A program made the position numbers and the translations under genes. The notes under the pieces are model-generated. The model worked only from the letters and a program-made list of their open reading frames with translations, had not been told where the DNA came from and did not search any database. From Thozetella sp. PMI_491 (Eukaryota; Ascomycota; Sordariomycetes; Chaetosphaeriales; Chaetosphaeriaceae), in contig MU270046.1 in NCBI GenBank assembly GCA_021432635.1, positions 285,913-349,912 of the forward strand: a DNA stretch of 64,000 bases. Reading direction: 5' to 3'. Each line of letters opens with the position of its first letter. Position 1 is the stretch's first letter. This document shows positions 55,107 through 64,000 of this stretch, piece by piece.

Positions 55107-56780
55107 ATGCCCGAAACACCTAAACTGGACGCCATGGGAGGGAACGTGAACCACCTCGAATACGACGAAAAGATCACCGCCTCTGAGGCTTACAAAGGAG
55201 ATGGCGACCTCCCTGTCGATTCCCAGTTTCGCACAGCAGAACGCAGCCTCATCCGGAAGCTTGATTATACCCTGATGCCGATGGTGTGGTTGCTTTATCT
55301 CTTTAATTATCTAGATCGAAATAATATCTCGTATGTCACTCCCCCGGCTTGTAAAGATAGCCAAAGGCACGTCTAACGATTTTCCTACCTCGTTTTTAGG
55401 CAGGCTCAGCTCAATGGCTTCTCAAAGGACCTCGGCTTGGTAGGGACGCAGTTTAACGTCGCTGTCTCTATTCTAAATATAGGCTACATGTTGATGCAGC
55501 TCCCAAGGTAAACGGAAATATCCCAGTCCACCCGAAGAATCCAGTCCTCCAGCAGGCCTAACTTGTAGCACAGTAACATGCTTCTAACCCGAACGCGTCC
55601 CTCCCTGTACATCCCGGCGTGGACGGCGCTGTGGTCCATCGTCTCGGCCTGCACCGCACTGGCTCAGAACTACACGCATCTGATCGTCATCCGACTGATC
55701 CTCGGCGTCGTCGAGGCCCCTTTCTTCCCCGGCGCCACTTACTTACTGAGCTGCTGGTATACGCGGAAAGAACTCGCCCTGCGTATCGCCGTCCTCTACT
55801 CGGGTCTGATCCTGGCCACTGCCTTCTCCGGCCTAATCGCCGCCGGCGTCTTCTCTGGGCTCGATGGCGCCCGAGGTTTAGCTGGCTGGCGGTGGCTTTT
55901 CATCATCGAGGGGGCAGGGAGCTTCGTCGCTGCGCTGCTCGGGGTCTTCATGCTGCCGGACTTCCCAGCCGACAAGACGGGAATGTGCGGGTGGCTGCTA
56001 ACCGACCAAGAGCAGGCGGTCGCCGTGGCCCGCATTGCTCGGGACCGTGTGTCTCTGCCTGAAGCGGACCGTAGCGTCTGGACTGGTCTTCGGCTGGCTG
56101 TCATGGACATCCGCACATGGGTATTCGTAAGTGACTTCCACTGTCCCCCGGGAGTCCAACTTCTAAACCCACGACTAACCTTGGCATTATCACAGGCTGT
56201 CATGCTTATGGCAAACCACAGCGCCTATGGTTTCAACAACTTCTTCCCCACGATTGTCTCGGGCTTCAACCTCGGCAGCACCACGCTGACGCTTGTTCTT
56301 ACCGCGCCTCCATACCTCCTTGCCACCATCATTGCCTTCATCGGAGCCTACTCGAGCGACCGACGGCAGGAGCGTGGCTATCACATCTCGGTTCCGCAGG
56401 CGGTGGCGGCCGTCGGCTTTATCATTTCGGTGGCGACCCTCAACAGCGCGGTCCGCTACTTTGCCGCGTTTCTATACGTGGGCGGTTGCTTTGCCTCCAA
56501 CGCCATGGTGTTTGGATGGGCGAGCTCCACGCTCAACCAGACGCCGGAGAAGCGTGCGGCATCGACTGCCATCATCAACCTCTTCAGCCAACTCGGCAAC
56601 ATCTATAGCCCGTACTTCTTTCCCTCCGGGGATGGGCCGCGTTATGTCATGGCGAACTTGCTTATGATGTCATTCTCCCTGCTGTCGATTGTCACGTGCA
56701 TGATCGTCAAGTTCATGCTGAAGAAGGAGAACAAGAAATTACTGGAGAGTGGTGAGAACGTCACACTATATATTCTGTAG
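55107..56780 (+). CDS. MFS transporter, anion:cation symporter (ACS) family
   Basis: This is a plasma-membrane importer of organic anions. I assign four exons: 55107-55330, 55400-55507, 55574-56126 and 56196-56780, giving about 489 residues. LLYLFNYLDRNNIS (helix 1) and RLILGVVEAPFFPGATYLLSCWY (helix 4/5) are the hallmarks of the allantoate/nicotinate/tartrate-type ACS group, and WRWLFIIEGAGSF follows. The third intron (56127-56195) is 69 nt and lacks an in-frame stop, so it can be read through by mistake; GTAAGT and CACAG signals and a CTAAC branch mark it. Known ACS members carry carboxylates and vitamins, consistent with feeding the neighbouring catabolic genes. Confidence 0.88.
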
Positions 56781-56917
56781 CTAGTCAGAGGAATCGGCCA
56801 TAGCATTGTCGTTAGCTGCCTTTCCGTATCGTATCGCAATCAAGCGATTATATTCTTTCTGAGCCTGTGAAAACTACCTAGCATCGTCTTTTCTAGTAAC
56901 GTATATATCAATATCTT

Positions 56918-57816
56918 CTAGCTATCGTTAACTGTAGCATACAAATCTTTCCTATACCCGTCCGGGTTGCAGCTGGCAAATTTCCACCATCCCGAATGAA
57001 GCACCCTGGCGGTGCCAACAAGCGTCCACCTCACAGGCGCTGGGATAGGTGGCCAATCCTTCCATAACCCACCCTCGTATGCGCGGTCGATGTTGAATAG
57101 GAAGAAGGGAATTACATCGGTCGGCCCGGATCCAAGGAGCGCCATACCCTCCTTGGCGTCAAAATCACGCCCTGACTTGAGCTCTTCTGGGCTGCCTACT
57201 TTGAGCGCATTTGGGTGATCGGCTAGTCCAGCGATGAGTAATACTTCTGCTTTAAAGTGTGCCTCGAAGGCATCTTGAAAGGCCTCCATGATGGTGATCA
57301 ATTTAGCAGCCGAGAAGTCTTTCGGTGTCTTGAGAGATTGTAGATAGTCGTAGAACTGTGTAATTCCCGGCATAAATGCATCTAACTAGGGTGAGTATAA
57401 TCGCCCACGGTTTCCCTTATAGAAGTAAACCTCTTACTATGTTCCTCGTGCGCGTGCTTAAATATCGTGTCGTCGTCCAAGATGCCTTCGGCCCGGGGAA
57501 AGAGGCTAGCCTCTTCATTCTCTGCGTGTGTCCTGACAAACTTATGCCATACTAGACAGTATCCAATGAAATCCGTCTTGTCAGCATCGGCGACGTGGGA
57601 TGCCTGGTGGTATATCGTGTTGTAGCCGCGAAAGATGGCGTTGTGCACGATGCACATGTGGCTGGCGCCCGATGTCCACATGTCATGCTACGGAGAGAAA
57701 GCTTTAGTACTAGCACGCAGCGATTTCGGGCACAAAGAACTGCACACCTTCTTCGTCAAGAATACTGGCGATGGGATCATGGCCAAGGGCCCGTCGGCCC
57801 AAGGTTTCGCAGCCAT
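56918..57816 (-). CDS. Hemerythrin/HHE cation-binding domain protein
   Basis: This small protein has a hemerythrin-like four-helix bundle expected to bind a di-iron centre through His and Glu residues. I assign three exons: 57816-57748, 57687-57438 and 57381-56918, giving about 260 residues. The pattern ASHMCIVHNAIFRGYNTIYHQA, then WHKFVRTHAENEEASLFPRAE and then HAHEEHNAFMPGITQFYDYLQ, supplies the expected His/Glu ligands; the last of these comes from the exon 2/3 join (acceptor at 57382). The C-terminal third is the conserved fungal extension (PFFLFNIDRAYEGGLW). Roles suggested for the family include iron, oxygen or nitric-oxide sensing. Whether it belongs to the neighbouring cluster is unknown. 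Confidence 0.85.
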
Positions 57817-58509
57817 TGCCTCAGGAGATGTGGATGCCGATGTGGATGCCAAGGAGCCTTAGCGTAGTCAAGCTGCGTGGAATAGACATGGGATAGCGAA
57901 CCGAAAAGTCTGGCTACTTATAGCATTACTTATTACATAGTAGAGGCTTGACGCCTCCGCCAAGCCTTCTGTGGCGGCGAATAGTAAAGCTTAGCAGTTT
58001 GAGCTTACGGTCAGGATCGCGCACAATGTTTCCAGGAGTCTGGACTGGATCCCTGAAGGCTCTAGCGCAGAAGGTGGACCCGTGTATTTTGCTCAAAAGA
58101 GGATAGGTGAGATATGGAACATAAGCGGGTGGAAGCTTTACAAATTTCTCCGTCCTATTACTGTGACCTGTTCCCCTTTTGTTGGGTCCAGATCCCTTGC
58201 ACGGCGATAAAACCTTAGTTGGTATGACCAGGCGCCCAGAGCTGAGGATCAAGATAACTCAAAGAGCAAGCCAATGTGCCAGCTTCTACAGCACGTGATT
58301 TGGGGCTGTGCTGTAGCCACCCCCGCCCTACATAGTAAGCCTCATCAGGCACAATATAGTCTGCATTTAGGTCTCCACCAGATTCACCACCTCCAGCCTT
58401 CCAATGCCAACCCACAAGCGAACTACGCCCAAGCGTGAGCGATCTCTCTGATGATCAGCACGACATATCCTTCACAACCTCGTAAAACCAGGATTCTCGG
58501 TACAGCGCT
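57817..58509. other. Intergenic, divergent region
   Basis: This is the 5' flank of the hemerythrin gene (minus) and the NLR (plus). A GGCATCCACATC-type direct repeat occurs near 57831-57855. No gene is supported. Confidence 0.5.
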
Positions 58510-61500
58510 ATGGCAAAGCAGCCTGTTCCCGAGACCGGGCTCACTGTTCTCTTCGAACCCACCGACCCGTCTGTCGAGTGAGTTCCAAGTAGCTTTTATG
58601 AATTGCATTCCGTATAGGCGCTGATTAAGCAGCATTGTTTTCGTACATGGGTTTACCGGCCATCCTGAACGGACGTGGACTTCCAAGAGGGCCGATACCA
58701 GACGCGTTAGTAGCAATCCGGCGTCAAACAAACGTCCATCCAAAATCTGGCGACTCAACCCCTTCTCGCAACGCGGTAGCTATATCCCAAACACTAGTGT
58801 ATATTGGCCGCGAGATTTAGTTCCAGAAACCGTCCCTCACGCCCGAGTCTTGACCTACGGCTACGATACCCATATCAGACACCGGGCGGGAGTTCCTGCC
58901 AACAGAAATACGGTCTATGATATCGCTTGGGATCTCCTTGTTGCTCTTGAGTCTAAGCGTCAGACCGAGCCGTCGAGACCGGTGCTTTTTGTAGTTCATA
59001 GCCTTGGAGGGATTGTTATCAAAGAAATGCTACGACGGTCGAGGGGCTGCCAGATGGGTCAGGCTTACCTTCGTGGTGTATTCGAGTCCACCATTGGTGT
59101 TATATTTTTTGGCACTCCGCACGCTGGCTCTGATCCCCGTAATTTCCTCCATCGCATTGCGGAGGAGGCAATCAAGGCTGCTGGGTTTTCTGTCAACCAG
59201 CAAATTGTCAACGCTCTACTGCCGTCCTCTGAGCGCCTTAGAGAGCTGAGAGATGAGTTTGGACCCATGGCCCTAGACCGTGATTGGACTATCCACTCCT
59301 TTCAAGAAGATGTCGGCATTCAAGGCCTATTTGGTCGAAAGGTATTTCTACTCGATACTGTCTATATTGATTGTCATAATAATCCTGATAGGTTGTGGAT
59401 GATGTTTCGTCGTGCCTCAACATCTCAGCTGTCGAGACAACGGAGCATATCGGGCGAAATCACATGGAAATGTGTCGGTTTATCGGGCCCAACGACACTG
59501 AGTACGAAAAGGTTGCCGCTGCTCTTCGCAGGATCACAATGAAAGTTTTCAACCAACCCACGTCAATGCAACGGCCATTATTGGACGAAGAGCAGAAGAA
59601 AAAGCTACTGGATTCATTACGGTTCGACCAAGTCGACGCTCGCCAGATGACTATCAAGAACGCCCATGCTAAGACCTGCGAATGGCTGTTGGAAAAGTCT
59701 GAATATCGCGACTGGCTTGACCACAGCAAGCTAGATGAGCATTGTGGCTTCTTATGGATTAAAGGGAAACCTGGGACCGGGAAGTCGATATTGATGAAAT
59801 ACGCTATGACCAACACTCGTACGAAGAAGCCGGACACGATCATCATCTCCTTCTTCTTCAACGCGCGAGGCACCGAGCTGGAGAAGTCTACAGCCGGGAT
59901 GTACCAATCACTTTTATTACAACTTTTGGAACAGTTTCCAGCACTTCAGGATATCTTTAACTCTCTCATACCATTACCGCGAAACGACGGTTATTACCAG
60001 TGGAGCGTTGAGTCGTTGAAATCGCTCTTCGAACAAGCCGTACAGAGCTTGGGTGCATCGCCATTGATATGCTTCATTGATGCATTGGACGAATGCAACG
60101 AAACTCAGATCCGCGATATGGTGTCATTCTTCAAACAATTAAGCCAACAGACCACGTCAACCGGTATTCAATTTCGAATTTGCTATGCAAGCAGGCACTA
60201 TCCTCACATCACCATGGGAAAAGGCCTCAGCTTCATTCTCGAAGGACAAGATGGCCATACTAGGGATATCATCCATTATATAAACAACAAGTTAGACATT
60301 GGGCGCAGCAAACTTGCTGAAACAATCCGAGTCGAACTCCAAGAAAAGGCAGCTGGAGTCTTTATCTGGGTTGCTCTAGTAGTAGAGATTCTGAATAAGG
60401 AGCATGATGGTGGCCGCATTCATACGCTTCAACAAAGGCTTCGCGACATCCCTGGAGATCTGCACGAGCTCTTTCGCGACATTTTGACACGAGATAAGTT
60501 CCATAGAGGCGAACTGCTTCTGTGTATTCAGTGGATACTCTTCGCAAGACAACCAGTAAAGCCAAAGCAATTATATTTCGCTATCCTCTCCGGCATTGGA
60601 CCCGACGCCTTATCTGACTGTGATCCTGAGGAGATCACAACAGCAGTAATTCAAAGATTTATCCTCGACGCTTCTAAAGGACTTGCTGAATTTACCAAGT
60701 CGAAGGATCCAACCGTTCAATTTATCCATGAATCAGTCAGGGATTTTCTCCTGAAGGATAACGGGTTTCAGAGAATATGGCCAGACCTCGGAAGTAACTT
60801 CGAAGGAGAGAGCCAAGAACGACTGAAACAGTGCTGCCTTAGCCAACTTCATATCGACATCGCCACGCCTCTTGGCATTTCCAGCTCACTTCCCAAGGCA
60901 TATTCCCTTGAAGCTATAGAGCTCCGCCAGCTAGCAGATAAGAAGTTTCCACTTCTAGAATATGCTACACAAAATATTTTATATCATGCGGATGCAGCAG
61001 AAGCAGGTGGCGTCAGCCAGGCGAGTTTCCTTCATAGCTTTGAGCGAGTCAACTGGATCAAATCCAAAAACCTATTTGAACGAGACCAAGCCCGACGATA
61101 TACCTCTAAGGCGAGCCTTCTATATCTATTAGCGGAACGCAATGCAGCAGCCCTCATCAGAATCCATCCGTCTAACAAAGCCTGCTTCTCGGTGGAAGAT
61201 GAGCGTTACGGGGTGCCAATGTTCGCAGCTTTGGCCACAAGGAGCAAAGATGCTGCGGCAGCACTCGTAGAAGCCCATTCGATACTTCACCCACATATAT
61301 CTTTGCTTCAACATTTACGCTACAGCTTCGTGGAAAATAGAAATAGGTGTCTGAATATTGGAAGCAATTTCACCTTTTTGAAAAGAGATGGCGTATTTTC
61401 CGTTGTTTCAGATCAACAGGACGAAGCCTTTGGAGCTCTATTTGCTATTGTGAGCGATACAAATGTGAGAGACAAGGACGGTCGAAGTCCATTGTCATGG

Positions 61501-62508
61501 GCTGCCAAGAATGGATACGAACCCATCGTGCAGCTGTTGCTCAACCGGGGCGCTGATCTCGAAGTTAAAGATAATAGCGGGCGGACGCCACTGCTGTGGG
61601 CCGTCATTTACGGAAGTGAGGCTATCGTGCGGCTGCTGCTCGACTGGGGCGCCAATACCGAAGTTAAAGATAACATAGGCCGGACGCCGCTGCTGTGTGC
61701 CGCCAGTTACAGAAGCGAGACTATCGTGCGGCTGCTGCTCGACTGGGGCGCCAATACCGAAGTTAAAGATAACATGGACCGGACGCCGCTGCTGTGGGCC
61801 GTCATTTACGGAAGTGAGGCTATCGTGCAGCTGCTGCTCGACCGGGGCGCCGATCTCGAGGCTAAAGTTAACATAGGCCGGACTTCGCTGCTGTGGGCCG
61901 CCAGTTACGGAAGTGAGACTATTTTGCAGCTGCTGCTCGACCGAGGCGCCGATCTCGAAGTTAAAGATAACATAGGCCGGACGCCGCTGCTCTGTGCCGC
62001 CGGGTATGGACGCACCTCTGTCGTGCAGCTGCTTCTCGGGGCGCCGATCTCGAAGTTAGAGATAACAGAGGGCAGACGTCGCTGCTGTGGGCCGTCAGGT
62101 ACGGAAGCGAATCTATCGTGCAGCTGCTGCTCGATCGGGGCGCCGATCTCGAAGTTAAAGATAACATGGGCCAGACGCCGCTGTCGTGGGCCGCCAAGTA
62201 CGGAAGTGAGGCTATCGTGCAGCTGTTGCTCGACCGGGGCGCCGATCTCGAAGTTAAAGATAACATGGACCAGACATTGCTGCTGTGGACCGCCAGGTTC
62301 GGAAGCGAGGCTATCGTGCAGCTGCTGCTCGACCGGGGTGCTGGTCTCGACGCCCAAGATAACGTGGGCCGGACACAGCTGTCGTGGGCCGCCAAGTCTG
62401 AATATAAGGCCGTCGCGCAGCTGCTGCTCGACCGGGGCGCTGAGCTTGAAGCTAAAGATAGATCGGGCTAGACGCCGCTGTCATGAGCCGTCGAGATTAG
62501 ACATGTGA
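58510..62508 (+). CDS. NLR-type protein: SesB-like hydrolase - NACHT - ankyrin repeats, frameshifted in the repeats
   Basis: This is a fungal NOD-like receptor candidate for non-self recognition. I assign exons 58510-58577, 58633-59341 and 59392 onward. The first domain is an alpha/beta hydrolase (IVFVHGFTGHPERTWT; nucleophile elbow VHSLGG; FFGTPHAGSDP). The exon 2/3 join restores FGRKVVDDVSSCLN, the usual link to the NACHT. The Walker A is IKGKPGTGKSILMKYA, the Walker B is LICFIDALDEC, and RFILDASKGLAEF and VQFIHESVRDFLL are typical NACHT/winged-helix landmarks. From about 61471 come 33-residue ankyrin repeats. At about 62037-62041 a 4-nt deletion within repeat 6 moves the frame; the open frame then reads nonsense to TGA at 62506-62508, about 1297 residues in all. 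The ankyrin frame itself continues to TAG at 62469-62471. Confidence 0.87.
61471..62471 (+). repeat. Tandem 99-bp ankyrin-encoding repeats (about 10 units plus a decayed one)
   Basis: Units start at about 61471, 61570 and 61669 and continue every 99 nt, except the sixth, which is 95 nt long. The core GAxxGSEAIVQLLLDRGADLEV is nearly invariant at DNA level (CAGCTGCTGCTCGACCGGGG recurs), so the array is young or homogenised. Variation is concentrated at a few codons per unit (for example AVIYGSEA, AASYRSET, AAKYGSEA). The eleventh unit after 62460 keeps TPLS but has TAG and TGA. Confidence 0.9.
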
Positions 62509-62949
62509 TGGTCGTCAAATTTCTTGAATGATATGTTTTCAAGAATTCATGATTTCTTAACCTCTTCCTCAACATCACCTATTCCCAAGCTTTCATTATA
62601 TACCGCGGACGTGCGCCAAATATATAGTCTTACGGGGGGAATAAAAGTAAATTTATTTAGTAATTAATGGCTGCTACGCCTCCGGGCTGATACACTAGTG
62701 GGCATAAGAACACATACGCAGCCACGCCAAGATTCGGTAATATCGACGCTCCTGTTACGCAGCTTGCTGCGACCTCAGTGCGTCAGTGTTATAACACCTT
62801 CCAGCTGGCTAGTTCCTTCTAGCCTAGCAATAGCTATCTTGGCAGTCTAAACGCGAGGACCACGGCTATAATAAAGTGTCGACAGAGCCACCAATCCGAT
62901 ACAAGTACTCCACGGCAACAGGACTCGAATACTGTAGCTCACGAACATG
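62509..62949. other. Intergenic between convergent genes
   Basis: It begins with a decayed ankyrin unit remnant (MVVKFLE in the ankyrin frame up to about 62531) and is otherwise A/T-rich with no recognised element. Confidence 0.55.
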
Positions 62950-64000
62950 CTACTCCGGCTTGCTCCCAATAACAACCCACCGATTAGAGGTAAAGTATGC
63001 TCCCGCCTTGGTATCCCTCATGGCGAGGGGCAGAAGCTCTTTGAGCTGCTGGGCCAAGTTCTCGTTCTTTATTTTGCGTGCTATGACCTCCTGTGAATTT
63101 GGTTTAAAAAGAATTCTGCAATTTGAGGAGGTAAGGGTGGTCCCGGGTCATATCTTCAGAACTGGCGTGGTCTAGAAACCTAGGACAAGAGCTAGCGGTC
63201 TATGGGGTTCTTCCGATCGACATTCAAAGCACGTAATGAAACACTTAAGTAGATGATGAGATTGCACTCATGCTGCAAGAATGCCTGGTAAGGTGGTAAT
63301 GAAGTTTTCAGATCCGTCTCTACTCCGGCGAAGCCGCATGCTCCGAAGATGTCTTGCAATTTCGCAGGCCAAGTCGGCTTCAGTGGCGGGTCTTGGATAT
63401 TCAAAATTTTCCAAAGGCGTGTCACATTCTCTGTCTCGATGCCCGGCATGACCGTCTCGACCCGGGTCATGTTGCTGTCTGGCTCCTGCCACTGTAGGTA
63501 GCCGCCCGGCTTGAGGAGCTCGAAGAGGCGCTGGACGACCCCGTCGATCTCGTCGTTCAGCACAACGAAAGAGAAGAAGCGCACATGGACAATATCGAAG
63601 GAGCCGACGAGATCGGCAGGAACTGGCTCTTTGAAATTCCAGGGGCGGAATTACACGTGAGGAGGGAACGATTGTGGGGGTGGGGCGGTGTCGAAGGAAA
63701 TGTCCATTCCATAGAGCTGAGCGGTTGATTTGGCGATCTGATCGGCTACGTCGAGGAGCCATATCCTACGTCCTTCAGCAACCGGGTGCTAGTTAGGAAG
63801 GCAAAGAATCCCACTAACCGTGTGCCTGTCCCGACATCTGCGACGTGGAGGTCTGGTTTGTCAGTTGGATCTTCGGGTGGATGAGGTAGCCGTAGGACTT
63901 CGTCCAGAGATGGTGCATCAAGTTGATCCTGGTTGCAGGTTAGTATGGGGGTGATAAGGACTGCAAAATCGATAAGAATACCGATTGTTGTCAAGGAAGT
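62950..64000 (-). pseudogene. SAM-dependent methyltransferase (LaeA/UMTA type), one in-frame stop, 5' end outside window
   Basis: Motif I (VADVGTGTR|IWLLDVADQ) is rebuilt by removing the intron 63818-63766. The domain continues with GSFDIVHVRFFSFV, LLKPGGYLQWQEPD and further helices. A C-terminal exon at 63090-62950 supplies the family ending GAYFTSNRWVVIGSKPE; the donor for that intron is uncertain, about 63221. The reading frame is interrupted by TAA at 63653-63651 between FPPHV and FRPWNFKEP, one C-to-T change from CAA. An upstream intron probably ends at 63929, and the N-terminus lies beyond 64000. Genes of this type methylate small molecules or act as LaeA-like factors. The single stop suggests recent loss, unless it is an assembly error. 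Confidence 0.72.

Noticed and set aside
56127-56195. Extra 23 residues in the ACS transporter
   Set aside because: The interval is a 69-nt intron without an in-frame stop (GTAAGT, CTAAC, CACAG).
42165-56780. Itaconate biosynthesis cluster
   Set aside because: A tricarboxylate carrier and MFS gene are present, but no cis-aconitate decarboxylase-like gene was seen; the aldolase and pyrone-hydrolase-like genes do not fit.
62042-62508. Cys/Ser/Arg-rich tail of the NLR frame as a genuine new domain
   Set aside because: It is the ankyrin repeat DNA read in a shifted frame after a 4-nt deletion.
1-64000. tRNA, rRNA genes or CRISPR arrays
   Set aside because: Scanning by eye for T-loop-like motifs, rRNA-like blocks and regularly spaced short repeats found none; the only regular array is the ankyrin coding repeat.

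Overview
The window is nuclear DNA of a filamentous ascomycete (Pezizomycotina). The evidence is short spliceosomal introns (about 50-160 nt, GT-AG, often with CTAAC-like branch sites), four Zn(II)2Cys6 regulators, a secreted chitinase with a fungal CBM1, a SesB-NACHT-ankyrin NLR, a LaeA-type methyltransferase remnant, and an AT-rich tract of the kind left by repeat-induced point mutation (RIP). The class cannot be fixed from sequence alone. All exon structures below are hand-built from reading frame, splice signals and family motifs; no transcript data were available.

1-12.3 kb is an alkali-cation block: a Na+/K+-type P-type ATPase (partial, minus), a small RING-H2 membrane protein, a HAL-type protein kinase, an Nha1-type Na+(K+)/H+ antiporter (minus) and a HAK-type K+ transporter (plus). 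The last two are divergent and share a 1.5 kb promoter. Uptake, efflux and kinase control of K+/Na+ thus sit side by side.

12.8-33.8 kb is mixed accessory DNA: a Zn2Cys6 regulator; a second Zn2Cys6 gene broken by two CAG-to-TAG-like stops and frame shifts; a small cysteine-rich secreted protein; a patatin-like phospholipase divergent from an unfamiliar protein with a C-terminal membrane anchor; an AT-rich RIP-like tract; a DHA2-type MFS transporter with a suspicious 5' end; a GNAT acetyltransferase; and a DHH phosphoesterase with a PCNA-binding-like tail.

36.2-39.9 kb holds two secreted enzymes, a GH18 chitinase with CBM1 and a serine beta-lactamase-like protein.

42.1-56.8 kb looks like an organic-acid or aromatic-acid catabolic cluster: Zn2Cys6 regulator, RraA-fold aldolase, 2-pyrone-4,6-dicarboxylate-hydrolase-like amidohydrolase, mitochondrial tricarboxylate carrier, second Zn2Cys6 regulator, mitochondrial aconitase paralogue with a changed substrate-binding residue, and an ACS-family MFS importer. 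The inferred logic is import of a polycarboxylate, pyrone hydrolysis, hydration by the aconitase-like enzyme, aldol cleavage to C3/C4 acids and transfer into the TCA cycle. This is the best candidate for an undescribed system in the window. Two short elements with shared TTCACTGC terminal inverted repeats lie in the cluster's flanking or internal promoters.

56.9-64.0 kb holds a hemerythrin-domain protein, an NLR whose nearly identical ankyrin repeats contain a 4-nt deletion that shifts the frame, and a methyltransferase gene interrupted by a TAA.
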